Positions 1-9,514 of a DNA stretch of 64,000 nucleotides are shown here, one piece after another. Source of the stretch: Saprospirales bacterium GYS_P2D (GTDB taxonomy: Bacteria; Bacteroidota; Bacteroidia; Chitinophagales; Saprospiraceae). The position numbers and the translations under genes are program-made. The notes below the pieces were generated by a model. The model had not been told where the DNA came from. It saw nothing but the letters and a program-made list of their open reading frames with translations, and ran no database searches. How positions within the stretch are numbered: the stretch's first letter is position 1; each line of letters starts with the position of its first letter. The stretch lies in contig WUUP01000003.1 in assembly GCA_009833045.1 (NCBI GenBank), positions 320,636 to 384,635 of the forward strand, in the 5' to 3' direction.

Positions 1-1409
1 TCCGTAGCTCCAGCTGTCAAGCCGTGCCCCGTAATATCTCCTGCTTTCAATACATTCAATTGGTAATAATTACCGCCCGAAGCAACCAAGTCACTCACCA
101 CATCTACTATCGCACTATCTCCACTGCAGATCACATGCGTCAATGTATCTGACATGCCCGTTGTCGTTACACTCTCAGCCGTTAAGCCAACTGTAAAATC
201 TAAGGATGGCTCAACTAACATCGTATCCACAGCAGTCGTATCAAAACAAGTAAGTGGCCCCTCAGTCGTCATTGTCCTCAAAATCGCCCGAAAGAGGAAA
301 GTATCTGGCTGGGTATTATTATTTATAGTATTCAGTCCTGGGAAAACAAGATCTATGGAGTCTGTAAAGTCAGAAGCTTCTTGCCACGAGCCTGAATTTA
401 AAATATACTCATATCTAACTTGCTTAGAAGTATAGGTAAAATGATCGTCTAATAGTGTATCCAGATCATTAAACACAATATCATCCCCTGAGCAGACGAC
501 ATCATCTACTACGGCCAGCGTACCTGCAGAGATATCGTTGACATATGGTCCCACGATAGGTGTAGCTCCTGTGATGATCGTTTCACAGTTATCGGCCGTA
601 CTGAGATCTCTGATAGCTACTAATTGAATCTTAGCAGTATCACTGAAGAAATGTTCATTATGTGTAAGAGTGAAAGGGCAATTAATGCATCCACCTACTG
701 CAGTTTCGACCTTCTCCTGATGAGTCCCCGATGTATCAGTAATATCCAAAGTCAACTCAAATGGTCCATTTTCTCCTGCTGTTTTCTTGAAAAGAAATAG
801 ATAATTGTCATTTTCGCATAAAAATCCAGACTCCACAGCGTTATAGTCTATTGTACCTTCAGGAAGAGTATCAACTTCGATTTGCAATTCTGAATTAGGT
901 TCGATTCCTAATCCCAAAAAACTTGTTCCTGCCCCTACAATCTGATCTTGCTCCAAATCAGTCATTCTAAATAAACTATCGTTTAATCCAGGAGAATAGA
1001 CTGCCACGGGAATAGTGATAGTGTCAAATTCGGATGTCAGACTGTTTCTCTGAAAAGTATATTGTAACACAGGATTCACTAGTCCTCCATATTCTACAAT
1101 CTCAAATTTTATTCTGAAATTATTCTCACCAGAGGATGGGAGGCTGTCTATTACAACCGTTAATGGAGCCCCTTCACAAACGGGTTCGTCAGTTTCTTCC
1201 AGACCTATTAACTCCATCATCATATACATCATCTCCATGGCTTCAAAACTTGGCCCCACCAGTGCTTCATCACATACAAAGTCATCTATGGATAGATAGG
1301 CGTCAGACTCAGCAGTACCGATATCGGATACTGCGGCCTGAGAGATGGTAGTGTAGATCATCAGGATGATCATCGTGGTGAGCGTGGATAGAGGTGTAGT
1401 AATTCTCAT
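1..1409 (-). CDS. Large secreted multidomain protein, C-terminus outside the window (partial)
   Basis: An uninterrupted minus-strand reading frame of about 469 codons starts at the ATG at 1407-1409 and runs off the left edge, so the protein is incomplete. The first ~25 residues (MRITTPLSTLTTMIILMIYT) are a signal peptide. The rest is acidic, rich in Asp, Thr and Ser, with few Lys, and contains at least two modules that open with VCSGDDIVF and VICSGDSAIVDV, a pattern seen in PKD-like or Ig-like repeats of large Bacteroidota surface proteins. No catalytic motif is visible. It lies downstream of the 2538-residue secreted protein in the same direction, separated by a terminator and 321 bp, so it probably has its own promoter. 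A role in adhesion or gliding would be a guess; the missing part may hold a T9SS tail. Confidence 0.8.
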   Translation of the reverse strand, partial: MRITTPLSTLTTMIILMIYTTISQAAVSDIGTAESDAYLSIDDFVCDEALVGPSFEAMEMMYMMMELIGLEETDEPVCEGAPLTVVIDSLPSSGENNFRIKFEIVEYGGLVNPVLQYTFQRNSLTSEFDTITIPVAVYSPGLNDSLFRMTDLEQDQIVGAGTSFLGLGIEPNSELQIEVDTLPEGTIDYNAVESGFLCENDNYLFLFKKTAGENGPFELTLDITDTSGTHQEKVETAVGGCINCPFTLTHNEHFFSDTAKIQLVAIRDLSTADNCETIITGATPIVGPYVNDISAGTLAVVDDVVCSGDDIVFNDLDTLLDDHFTYTSKQVRYEYILNSGSWQEASDFTDSIDLVFPGLNTINNNTQPDTFLFRAILRTMTTEGPLTCFDTTAVDTMLVEPSLDFTVGLTAESVTTTGMSDTLTHVICSGDSAIVDVVSDLVASGGNYYQLNVLKAGDITGHGLTAGAT

Positions 1410-1578
1410 GACTATTAAGGATTCTATTTGATCAAAAAATGTCCCGGAGGACTTTATTCAGTTGATAATTTGCTGGAGGATATCCAGCTGAGGGGAGCTC
1501 ATAGATACATGGACCATCATCCATGACAGCAGAGAGCTATCCCATCTCTGTAAAAATAGAGGGAGCGCTCTGCGCAGA

Positions 1579-1603
1579 CACTCCCAAAAATTCGCCAAAA
1601 TGA
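1579..1603 (-). repeat. 25-bp box, copy 1 of 2, upstream of the left surface-protein gene
   Basis: CACTCCCAAAAATT + CGCCAAAATGA on the plus strand; copy 2 at 9401-9425 differs at two adjacent positions (CG to TA). Both copies lie upstream of a large secreted-protein gene in the same orientation, here 170 bp before the start codon. Seen directly; a shared promoter or regulator site is inferred. Confidence 0.5.
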
Positions 1604-1652
1604 GGATAGAGAGATAAAAAGTGGAGTCTCAGATAGGGGTACTGTATAGCTC

Positions 1653-1696
1653 TAAAAAGTAGCGGAGCTGCCTTGCAATGAAGAAAGCAACTCCGC
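1653..1696 (-). terminator. Terminator hairpin of the 2538-residue secreted protein
   Basis: Read on the minus strand, GCGGAG (1691-1696) pairs with CTCCGC (1662-1667) with further inner pairs, followed by a five-T run. It starts 35 bp after the stop codon of the gene at 1731. Confidence 0.65.
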
Positions 1697-1730
1697 CGAG
1701 ATCAACTAAATAATCGTTCGCCCCTGAGGC

Positions 1731-4700
1731 TTATTGGATGAGGATAAATTTCTTATTGATCAGCTGCTCACCTGACTGGATGAGTAGTTGATAGGTGCCT
1801 CGAGACTGATCGGTGAGGTCTATGACAGTAGTCTCGTGAGACTGTAGCTGGAGCTCTCTGACCTGTCTACCGAGTGCATCATATATGATCGCCTCTACTG
1901 GACCTGATCTCTCCACTCCAGACAGCTCGACATGGATGAGTCCAGCTGATGGATTAGGATAGAGGATGGCATCGATCATGACATCCACAGCTTCTTCTCC
2001 GTTTGGCGAAAGCCTATCTACTGTCAGCTCCTGCTGCTCTCTATCGATCGTACTGATCGGTGCTATCGTGATAGGTGCCTCTATGTCGATACGTAGCGCC
2101 TGGACCATAGGTCTCTCGATGGTAGGAGGCGCCTCCATGGTAGTCGTATTGATCGTGACCGCTATGGCAACAGTATTATTAGACTCGTCACTCTCCATAT
2201 ACTGATCGATATAGTCAGCGACGTATAGGATATAGTAGTCTCCAGATGGTATCGTATTAGGTACTATCGCATCGATACGCTCTGGATCTCCTTGATCGCC
2301 ATTGCCCACTGAGGTAGCATCTTTACCGATGTAGTAGTCCGATGCATCAGGAGTCATATCCGTAGATATATAGTAGGCCATATCGACCCATACTCTCGAT
2401 GGGCTATCTCCATCATACTGCTGATAGCCGCTAAATCGATATTCTTGGCCTCCTGTGAGGACATAGGTACTGCTACCTCCAGATGTGATATCTGCATCCG
2501 ATATCCAGAAGTCCCAGATATCCAGATCGGCCTCTTCTACAGTGATAGGATATGCGACTACATTGTTAGATTCGTCAGTCTCTCCATAGACCTCCTCGTG
2601 ATCTGCTACGAATAGGATATAGGCATCGCCCTCCGGCGCATCATGAGGTATCGTGATACTCGCAGACTCAGGGTCATCGAGATCATTTTTGCTAAGGGTA
2701 GACCCACTGTCTCCCAGTTCTGTATCTCCAGCATCCCACACTGCATCCTCAGAGTAGTAAAACCCTACTCTCGGAGTGAGGCTCACCTCTGATCCACCTA
2801 TGTAGGCCTGATCACAGCTGGCTATAGTACTCTCGCCTGCCACCAGCTGATCGATAGAGAGATCTGCATCCACTATATAGAAGTCATCTCCTGTAGGCGC
2901 CTCGGTGATCATAATACTGACCACTGAGGTGTTATTATCTTCATCTGCCTCGATGAAGGCATCCTGATGATCTGCGACAAATAGAATGTAATAATCCCCA
3001 CTAATAAGATCATCTGGGATATCCACTGTCGCTGACTCACTGCTCACAGTGATATTAGTACTGAGACCAGCGCCATCAGTAGCGAGTAGGATATCGTCTA
3101 CTGAGAGACTATTGTCATCAGATAGATAGTAGCCCATACTCGGATAGAGTGTCGAGCTACTCTGCCCGTCATAGTGCAATATAGCGCTGAGTGTGACAGC
3201 ATCACCTGCTGTCGGACTGTCATCACTCACTGCCACGTCGGTGACATAGTAGTCATGACTGAGCTGGCACGGAGCACAGAGTACACCACCACAGTCTACT
3301 CCCGTCTCATCTCCATTTCGGCTACCATCATTACAGGTCTCACAGCTGCCACTATCAGTGGTAGCACGTGGATCATAGTTGTGCGCATTGACATCTGTAC
3401 AGCCACCTATGAGGCAGTCATTAGTACCTGTGAAGCTGGCTATCGGTCCCAGACAAGGATGTGATATCATCAGATCATAGGCCTGATCGATGTCCATCTC
3501 TTGATTAGCCTCATAGAGCACAGCTCCTATGGCTCCTGTCGAGCTCGGCAGCTGTATCGCTGTGGTCTGAGCATCAGCTCCTATCAGTAGCTCTACATCA
3601 AATGAACTCGATGCGATACCGCCACCGTCATATATCAACTGTATGGTAGTCGTCAGGTCATCCTCACACACTGTACGGACGGAGAATGATGGGAAATCTC
3701 GTACGGTAATACTCGTCTCATACACCTCCTCAGCAAACGTGCAGACTCCTCCGATGTCATAGATACTATCTATAGATACGCCGTAGCTACCTGGACCCAC
3801 CGGATCAGGTAGAGCTCCCGCTAATGGATAGGCCGTGCCTGCTACGACCTCCGGGTAGTAGTGACCATTAATCACTACATCATAAGGGCCAGCTCCAGTG
3901 GCATTAGTCAGCATGAATAGTGGCTGCTCACCGATGTAGTACTCATCTGTAGTATTGCCATAGCAGTCATAGCCAGTGACAATCTCGGCAGCACAGTAGT
4001 CTGCCGGACACAGATCTGCGAATACGTACTGATCGATCTGACTATCGCAGGTGTAGACTGTATAGTAAAGTGCTTCTCCACCTTTTTGGCTGATAAACTG
4101 ACCCGCTTGTAGCAATGTACCTACCTCTGGTAGAGTATCAGGCAATGTGATGATACCTCCACCATTAGCCCCTGATAGCTGAGCGCCAAATGAGTAATTC
4201 ACTATTTGCCCTGGCACACCTCCGCCTTGATAGTATATGTCTCGTTGGTATTGCCCATTTGCAATGCAATAAATGTCAAATGATAGCTCAAGGTCACAAG
4301 GATTGCCCGTGGAGATGCATGAGTTTTCGAAATGGTCAGAATAGATTACTTCTTCACATACTTTGATCTCCACATAAAATGAATCATGATCTATGAGCTC
4401 ATATGGGAAATCGAAACCTATTAATGATTCTAAACCTGATACAATGCTCTGACCATAAAGAGTATGATAAGATGATCTCAAATACTCATAATCAGCACCG
4501 TAGATATCCATAGTGAAATACTGATCAGCGATACCTCCAATACCTTCGTATATGATATTGAGTTGGACATTGCCAGAAGTATCACAAAGCTGCTCTACTC
4601 TCATCTCTGGATATGGTACTACCTCGACGATCATACTATCGATCAGACCATTAGGATCCATACAATAAGTAAAATCATCATAGATATAATCCAGATAAAT

Positions 4701-7700
4701 AGACTGTGGACCAGTAGTAGCCCCAGACACATCGATGAGATCACCCAAAGTAAGGTCTATCGCCTGTCCATTTACGATTTGCGATTCAAATGCATTAAAA
4801 GATGCATAGATCGAACCACTGCCGGTATGCGAAGCAAAGGCTTGACCTATGAGCCCTACTAAAGAAGAGTCATTAGGGTATATTTGGAATCCATCAAACT
4901 CACCAAAACCAGTACAATAATCATATACAAAGATCTCCGCCTCGCAGATACTTGACTCATTGATACAGTCATTGATGAAGCTGTAGCTATCATAGACGAA
5001 CATATCATTGCAGTAATTAAATAGCTCTATGGTAATATCCCCCTGCGGTAAATATGGATAAGTCATACTCCCCATGAAATAGCCTGTTTCTGTATTGTCA
5101 GTAGTAGAAGGGAGATTACCATAAATATAGTCTATCTCTGATCCATTATGATATACTCGACCGTCTACATACCACCCAGGGATACCTCCTGTACCGGCAT
5201 AGTACAGATCTATCGTGACGGATCCATCAGGATTGCAATAATGTACAAAATCCACATCTGGATAGTCGTATATCTCTAAAAGTGAAATGGAGATCAATGT
5301 ATCTGTCAATGGATGGCAAGACATATCATGCGAAGAGATGCTCGTAATAGAGAATTCATATGTTCCAGCCTGACTGAAGTCCAGACCGAAGGTGGCACCC
5401 ACATCTTGTACGATTGACTTGTCTACGTATTCATAATAGTAATTAATATCAATCAAAGTATCGACGACTATGACCGTATCATACATCCCTCCACCGAGAT
5501 CAATAATGGATGTATCAATGTACTCTGTGTAAGTAGTATCTTCCATGTGAATATATCCGCTGTAGCCTGCTTGCACATCGTTATATTCGACACCATTGAC
5601 AGTGATATTATACACAGACTCATCATAGTAGTCATTGGTCATGAAGCCCATATTGACGACCTGATCCACATAGTACCGATTATTCATGTTATGGCACATG
5701 GTATCTGTGAAAGTGAGGTAGCCGGAGCATTGTTCAGCAGTACATGGTGCTGGAGTAACTACTTCAAGATACGAATAGCACATCATCTCTAAATCAGTGT
5801 CATATATCTTGACATTTCCAAAATAATAAGAATTATCTGATGGTAGCCCAGTCACAAGTAACTGAGTCAAGGTATCTGAGTCCAAGGTCTTCGTCCCTAC
5901 CACTCCGAAACCGTATATTTCTACTTCTACATATTCAAAATCTGATGATTGAAGATAGGTAATATCGATAGTCGCAGTGGAGTATCCATCTATTGGGTCA
6001 CAGTATATATCAGATACCTGCGCACTCGTGATCTTACAGTTGAGGTATGGACATGGCATACAGCTGTCACCGCCACAGTCTATGCCCGTTTCGGAGCCGT
6101 TTTTGATGCCGTCAGAGCAGCTGGCACGATAAAAGTATTCTATATTATAGCGATCACCTCTTCCACTATCATCTGTAAATATCGTATATGATCTTCTTTC
6201 GACTAAATCTATATCCGTCATTATTAACGTATCATAGATCACACTAAAACCATAATCTATATAGAATGTCAACATACAGTCATCTTGATCAATTATTGGA
6301 GTTGCGTGAATTCCATTATTACAGTCGACCGGACTACAAGAGCCATATGGATTATAGTAGAGAGTATCTAAATCCTGAAATATATTCAACCAAGTAGTAC
6401 TTCTGGTAAATGGATCAACATTCTCCCATTCTCCTGTAAAATCACATGCTATTGCAGTACATGGCTCACAACTACTACCTCCACAGTCTACTCCTTCTTC
6501 ATCACCATTTTGGATGCCGTCGGAGCAGGTGGCTATACAGGTAGAAGTGAAATTGTCCGTTTGAAAGACCTGATTACATGCAGAATACTCAACTGTAAAA
6601 TCAGACTCCTGAGAAATTCCAAAAATAGGCACCTGCCCAATTATGGAAGATCCTGAATCACTTTGAGGAATTTGGATAGTGTGTAAAGAATTCAAAAAAC
6701 CCGAACTATCATAAATCGATGTTTGAAAAGTACCAGATGGTTGACCGCCTGATACATACTCAATTAACAATGATAACTCCCCTGAAAATGAATCATTACA
6801 AGTAATTGATGATTGAACAATCAAATCTTCTAAGGGATTACAGAAAGTGACTGGATTAATGCAGAAATCATTTATATCTGAGACATAAAGATTCGCACTA
6901 CATTGGCCATCTTCTCCGTTCTGGATAACATAAGATTGATATCCTTGGACGAAACACTCATATCTTTCTTGAATAATAATAGCGCTTTCTCCTACACATT
7001 GATATAAATCATAAGGAAGAACAGTTTCGTTAATGTATGTATCGTATGTATCTTCGATTTCAAGTAATGGAATATTATCCAAAATCATAATGTTGTCAAG
7101 AGCCAATCGTGCAGGCCCAGTGAAATATTCTGGTATGATTTCACAAAATGCTATTCTTATGTTTTGTCCGGCGTATTCGCTAATATCTACTGCTTTAGAA
7201 CTCCAACCAGATCCCAACTGTGTGCTCTGTGCTATAGCTCTGAATTGATACAGAGTGTCAAGTATTTGCCCCCCTCCCCATTCTTGTATATGTACCTCAA
7301 AAAAGCGGTCAATATTGGCTCCAAATGATTGTAAATCATAAGCGATCCATTGATCCCACGCTAAAAAGTGGGCATCCAATGGCAAAGTTATATCTTGATA
7401 CATTTCTATATTACAAGGACCTCCGCCATCAAATCCGTTCAAATAATACTTTCCAGATAAATCATCTCCTTTTGGTGAAGTGGGATAGAAAAATCCATTG
7501 TCGTAAAACCCTTCTTGAATTCTTGCTGAATCAAATGGCTCAATACAATCCAATACTTGCCAATTACCAAAATTGCCATTCTCAAAATTACCGAATGAAT
7601 CAGGCAGTAATTGTCCAAGAGGCAGACAACCATATAGCTCTGAACAAAATGTTGTTTCAACATAACATGGATTATGAACTTCAAAATACTCATATTCAAA

Positions 7701-9347
7701 TCCACAATTATCCCAGATTGCTACATGAATTATTGAATCGTTGACAGCTAAGTAATGTGTCGATACCACCTGGGGTCCAATACTGGCATCATACATCGCA
7801 TATATATAATCATAGTATCCAAAATTGCTATCATATATCGTAAAGTCAGCATATTCATATGATTTACCTCCTACACCTGTATAAGTGATCTGCAAATATG
7901 CGTCTCCGGTCGAGTCACAGACGATCTCATAGTCCAATACTGGCCTCTCAAATAGGACGATCTCGGTACTATCTATGATGGTATAAGAGCTATCACAGTC
8001 TGCTCCTTCTTCTACTGCTGAATAGAGATAGGCTACTTTTCTGCCCGGAGTTCGGTCCAATTGGAGATCTTCAAAACTAATAGCCCCGTACGAACTATAA
8101 TAGTCCTCTGAAGTAACAGAATAGAAATCTATTCCATTGATATTCAGATCATAAAATTTATTATAAGTACCAAGCCCGTCATTATAGGACAAGGCTATAT
8201 CTTCATCTACATAGGCCTCTTGTATCATACCAAATCCACAATAGGCATCAACGAAAAACACCTCACCACCATGGCAGCTACTTAAACAAGAATTACTATT
8301 CTCAAATGAAGCGAACATTCCAGTGTTACAGTCTAATAATTCTGTAGTCAGAATGCCATATGTTAATGGCCCATGGCTATATGTACCAATAGTATCTCCT
8401 ACTGAAACTGAAGAAGGGAGATACAGAGAATCAAAAATCTGATACGCACCTTCATATATCGTAAATGAAAAATACTCATCAAACACTCCTCCGCCAGAAT
8501 AGATGAAATACGTCTCAATGTTTAATGTATCGTCACAAGATGTACTTACAATCAAATCCAACGATGTTTGATCAATACAGTTACCACTGCACGGCTCACA
8601 ACTACTTCCCCCACAGTCTACGCCTTCTTCATCACCATTTTGGATGCCATCGGAGCAGGTTGGTGTGACATAACATGGATTATCTAAATAATGATAATCA
8701 TATGGCAAAGCGCAATCACCCCAGAGCTCTAACATTAACACAGAATCCCCGATAGGGGTAGTAATCAGCGAGGAGAATAAGGAATCTTGCCCGCCTACAT
8801 AAGAAGAACTGATGTCTCCCCAATAGCCGTATTCACTGTCAAGTATAGTAGCATATATATACTCATTAGATCGTCCTCCAACACCTGTGTAGTATATTTC
8901 CACTAAAAGTGAATCTTGACCTATACAGCTTGATGAAAACTCATAAACGGGATACTCTGACAAATAAACCTGAGCTGAATCAATGATCCCCGGGCTCTGA
9001 GCACAAGTAGTATCACCAGCAGGTACAGCACTATACAGATAAACCGTCTTGAGTCCCGGCGTACTGAGATCGATTCCCAAATTTGACAGATTAGGTTCAA
9101 TACTATTGTATGCACTATAATACTCCTCGGATTCGATGTTAGAATAGTCCATCCCATTTATATTGAGATCATAAAAGCTATTCCCAACTCCATCATAATA
9201 CGCCAATCCTAAATTAGCTCCGACATAAGGCTCAGTCACCATACCTCCGCAATCAAGATCTATGAAGAAAATTTCACCGGTATGACATTGACTCTTCGCT
9301 TGACTGAAAATGGACAAACTCAAAATAAGGAATACTAAATGTCTCAT
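1731..9347 (-). CDS. Giant T9SS-secreted cysteine-rich repeat protein with CARDB domains
   Basis: Predicted secreted surface protein of 2538 residues. The signal peptide is residues 1-19 (cleavage after SQAKS). From residue 20 there is a repeated Cys-rich module, with five full copies near residues 20, 357, 1206, 1466 and 1784. Each has an opening C-x(3)-EIF-like strand, a YDLNINGxxY-like segment and a second half with C...L-x-I-x-Y-x-G-x-GG. The second half also occurs alone near 268, 845 and 1690. Four copies of a NGDExGVDCGGxxCxPC motif (near 228, 936, 1075 and 2001) separate blocks. Residues ~575-740 resemble a jelly-roll (MAM-like) domain. GCTDVNAHNYDPRA near 1975 is a motif common in this phylum. 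Three CARDB-like domains occupy ~2028-2410. The last ~80 residues (YPNPSAG ... GTYQLLIQSG) are a Por secretion tail. No enzyme motif is seen; adhesion or matrix structure is a guess. Confidence 0.9.
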   Translation of the reverse strand: MRHLVFLILSLSIFSQAKSQCHTGEIFFIDLDCGGMVTEPYVGANLGLAYYDGVGNSFYDLNINGMDYSNIESEEYYSAYNSIEPNLSNLGIDLSTPGLKTVYLYSAVPAGDTTCAQSPGIIDSAQVYLSEYPVYEFSSSCIGQDSLLVEIYYTGVGGRSNEYIYATILDSEYGYWGDISSSYVGGQDSLFSSLITTPIGDSVLMLELWGDCALPYDYHYLDNPCYVTPTCSDGIQNGDEEGVDCGGSSCEPCSGNCIDQTSLDLIVSTSCDDTLNIETYFIYSGGGVFDEYFSFTIYEGAYQIFDSLYLPSSVSVGDTIGTYSHGPLTYGILTTELLDCNTGMFASFENSNSCLSSCHGGEVFFVDAYCGFGMIQEAYVDEDIALSYNDGLGTYNKFYDLNINGIDFYSVTSEDYYSSYGAISFEDLQLDRTPGRKVAYLYSAVEEGADCDSSYTIIDSTEIVLFERPVLDYEIVCDSTGDAYLQITYTGVGGKSYEYADFTIYDSNFGYYDYIYAMYDASIGPQVVSTHYLAVNDSIIHVAIWDNCGFEYEYFEVHNPCYVETTFCSELYGCLPLGQLLPDSFGNFENGNFGNWQVLDCIEPFDSARIQEGFYDNGFFYPTSPKGDDLSGKYYLNGFDGGGPCNIEMYQDITLPLDAHFLAWDQWIAYDLQSFGANIDRFFEVHIQEWGGGQILDTLYQFRAIAQSTQLGSGWSSKAVDISEYAGQNIRIAFCEIIPEYFTGPARLALDNIMILDNIPLLEIEDTYDTYINETVLPYDLYQCVGESAIIIQERYECFVQGYQSYVIQNGEDGQCSANLYVSDINDFCINPVTFCNPLEDLIVQSSITCNDSFSGELSLLIEYVSGGQPSGTFQTSIYDSSGFLNSLHTIQIPQSDSGSSIIGQVPIFGISQESDFTVEYSACNQVFQTDNFTSTCIATCSDGIQNGDEEGVDCGGSSCEPCTAIACDFTGEWENVDPFTRSTTWLNIFQDLDTLYYNPYGSCSPVDCNNGIHATPIIDQDDCMLTFYIDYGFSVIYDTLIMTDIDLVERRSYTIFTDDSGRGDRYNIEYFYRASCSDGIKNGSETGIDCGGDSCMPCPYLNCKITSAQVSDIYCDPIDGYSTATIDITYLQSSDFEYVEVEIYGFGVVGTKTLDSDTLTQLLVTGLPSDNSYYFGNVKIYDTDLEMMCYSYLEVVTPAPCTAEQCSGYLTFTDTMCHNMNNRYYVDQVVNMGFMTNDYYDESVYNITVNGVEYNDVQAGYSGYIHMEDTTYTEYIDTSIIDLGGGMYDTVIVVDTLIDINYYYEYVDKSIVQDVGATFGLDFSQAGTYEFSITSISSHDMSCHPLTDTLISISLLEIYDYPDVDFVHYCNPDGSVTIDLYYAGTGGIPGWYVDGRVYHNGSEIDYIYGNLPSTTDNTETGYFMGSMTYPYLPQGDITIELFNYCNDMFVYDSYSFINDCINESSICEAEIFVYDYCTGFGEFDGFQIYPNDSSLVGLIGQAFASHTGSGSIYASFNAFESQIVNGQAIDLTLGDLIDVSGATTGPQSIYLDYIYDDFTYCMDPNGLIDSMIVEVVPYPEMRVEQLCDTSGNVQLNIIYEGIGGIADQYFTMDIYGADYEYLRSSYHTLYGQSIVSGLESLIGFDFPYELIDHDSFYVEIKVCEEVIYSDHFENSCISTGNPCDLELSFDIYCIANGQYQRDIYYQGGGVPGQIVNYSFGAQLSGANGGGIITLPDTLPEVGTLLQAGQFISQKGGEALYYTVYTCDSQIDQYVFADLCPADYCAAEIVTGYDCYGNTTDEYYIGEQPLFMLTNATGAGPYDVVINGHYYPEVVAGTAYPLAGALPDPVGPGSYGVSIDSIYDIGGVCTFAEEVYETSITVRDFPSFSVRTVCEDDLTTTIQLIYDGGGIASSSFDVELLIGADAQTTAIQLPSSTGAIGAVLYEANQEMDIDQAYDLMISHPCLGPIASFTGTNDCLIGGCTDVNAHNYDPRATTDSGSCETCNDGSRNGDETGVDCGGVLCAPCQLSHDYYVTDVAVSDDSPTAGDAVTLSAILHYDGQSSSTLYPSMGYYLSDDNSLSVDDILLATDGAGLSTNITVSSESATVDIPDDLISGDYYILFVADHQDAFIEADEDNNTSVVSIMITEAPTGDDFYIVDADLSIDQLVAGESTIASCDQAYIGGSEVSLTPRVGFYYSEDAVWDAGDTELGDSGSTLSKNDLDDPESASITIPHDAPEGDAYILFVADHEEVYGETDESNNVVAYPITVEEADLDIWDFWISDADITSGGSSTYVLTGGQEYRFSGYQQYDGDSPSRVWVDMAYYISTDMTPDASDYYIGKDATSVGNGDQGDPERIDAIVPNTIPSGDYYILYVADYIDQYMESDESNNTVAIAVTINTTTMEAPPTIERPMVQALRIDIEAPITIAPISTIDREQQELTVDRLSPNGEEAVDVMIDAILYPNPSAGLIHVELSGVERSGPVEAIIYDALGRQVRELQLQSHETTVIDLTDQSRGTYQLLIQSGEQLINKKFILIQ

Positions 9348-9353
9348 GATACT

Positions 9354-9384
9354 GCTCTATTTTATCTGATCATGAAAATAGAGC
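9354..9384 (-). promoter_or_regulatory. Perfect inverted repeat in the leader of the giant secreted protein
   Basis: GCTCTATTTT (9354-9363) and AAAATAGAGC (9375-9384) form a perfect 10-bp stem around an 11-nt loop, ending 7 bp before the start codon. As RNA it would fold directly over the ribosome-binding region; as DNA it could be an operator. Function is inferred only from position. Confidence 0.5.
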
Positions 9385-9400
9385 GTATAGGATCCTCTAC

Positions 9401-9425
9401 CACTCCCAAAAATTTACCAAAATGA
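9401..9425 (-). repeat. 25-bp box, copy 2 of 2, upstream of the giant secreted protein
   Basis: Matches the box at 1579-1603 in 23 of 25 positions. It lies between the terminator of the LuxR-type gene and the leader hairpin, 54 bp before the start codon, where a promoter is expected. On the minus strand it contains TAAATTTTTG, loosely like the Bacteroidota -7 element. Confidence 0.5.
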
Positions 9426-9438
9426 ACATCAGGCTCAT

Positions 9439-9468
9439 AAAAAAAGGCATACGTATCTACCGTATGCC
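9439..9468 (-). terminator. Terminator of the LuxR-type regulator gene
   Basis: On the minus strand a perfect 8-bp stem GGCATACG/CGTATGCC with a 7-nt loop is followed by seven T. It begins 46 bp after the stop codon of the gene at 9515. Confidence 0.85.
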
Positions 9469-9514
9469 CTACTGACTACTATGCATCATTATGATTTTAT
9501 ATCAGTATACTCAC

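Larger units (their letters stand above)
1410..1730. other. Intergenic region between two minus-strand surface-protein genes
   Basis: No coding frame is convincing here. The right end holds the terminator hairpin of the upstream gene, and the middle holds a 25-bp box that recurs in front of that same gene at 9401. The promoter of the partial gene at the left edge should lie here. Confidence 0.6.

Noticed and set aside
7325-7744. 139-codon plus-strand frame inside the giant secreted gene
   Set aside because: Antisense to a continuous protein with conserved repeats; no independent start signal or features.
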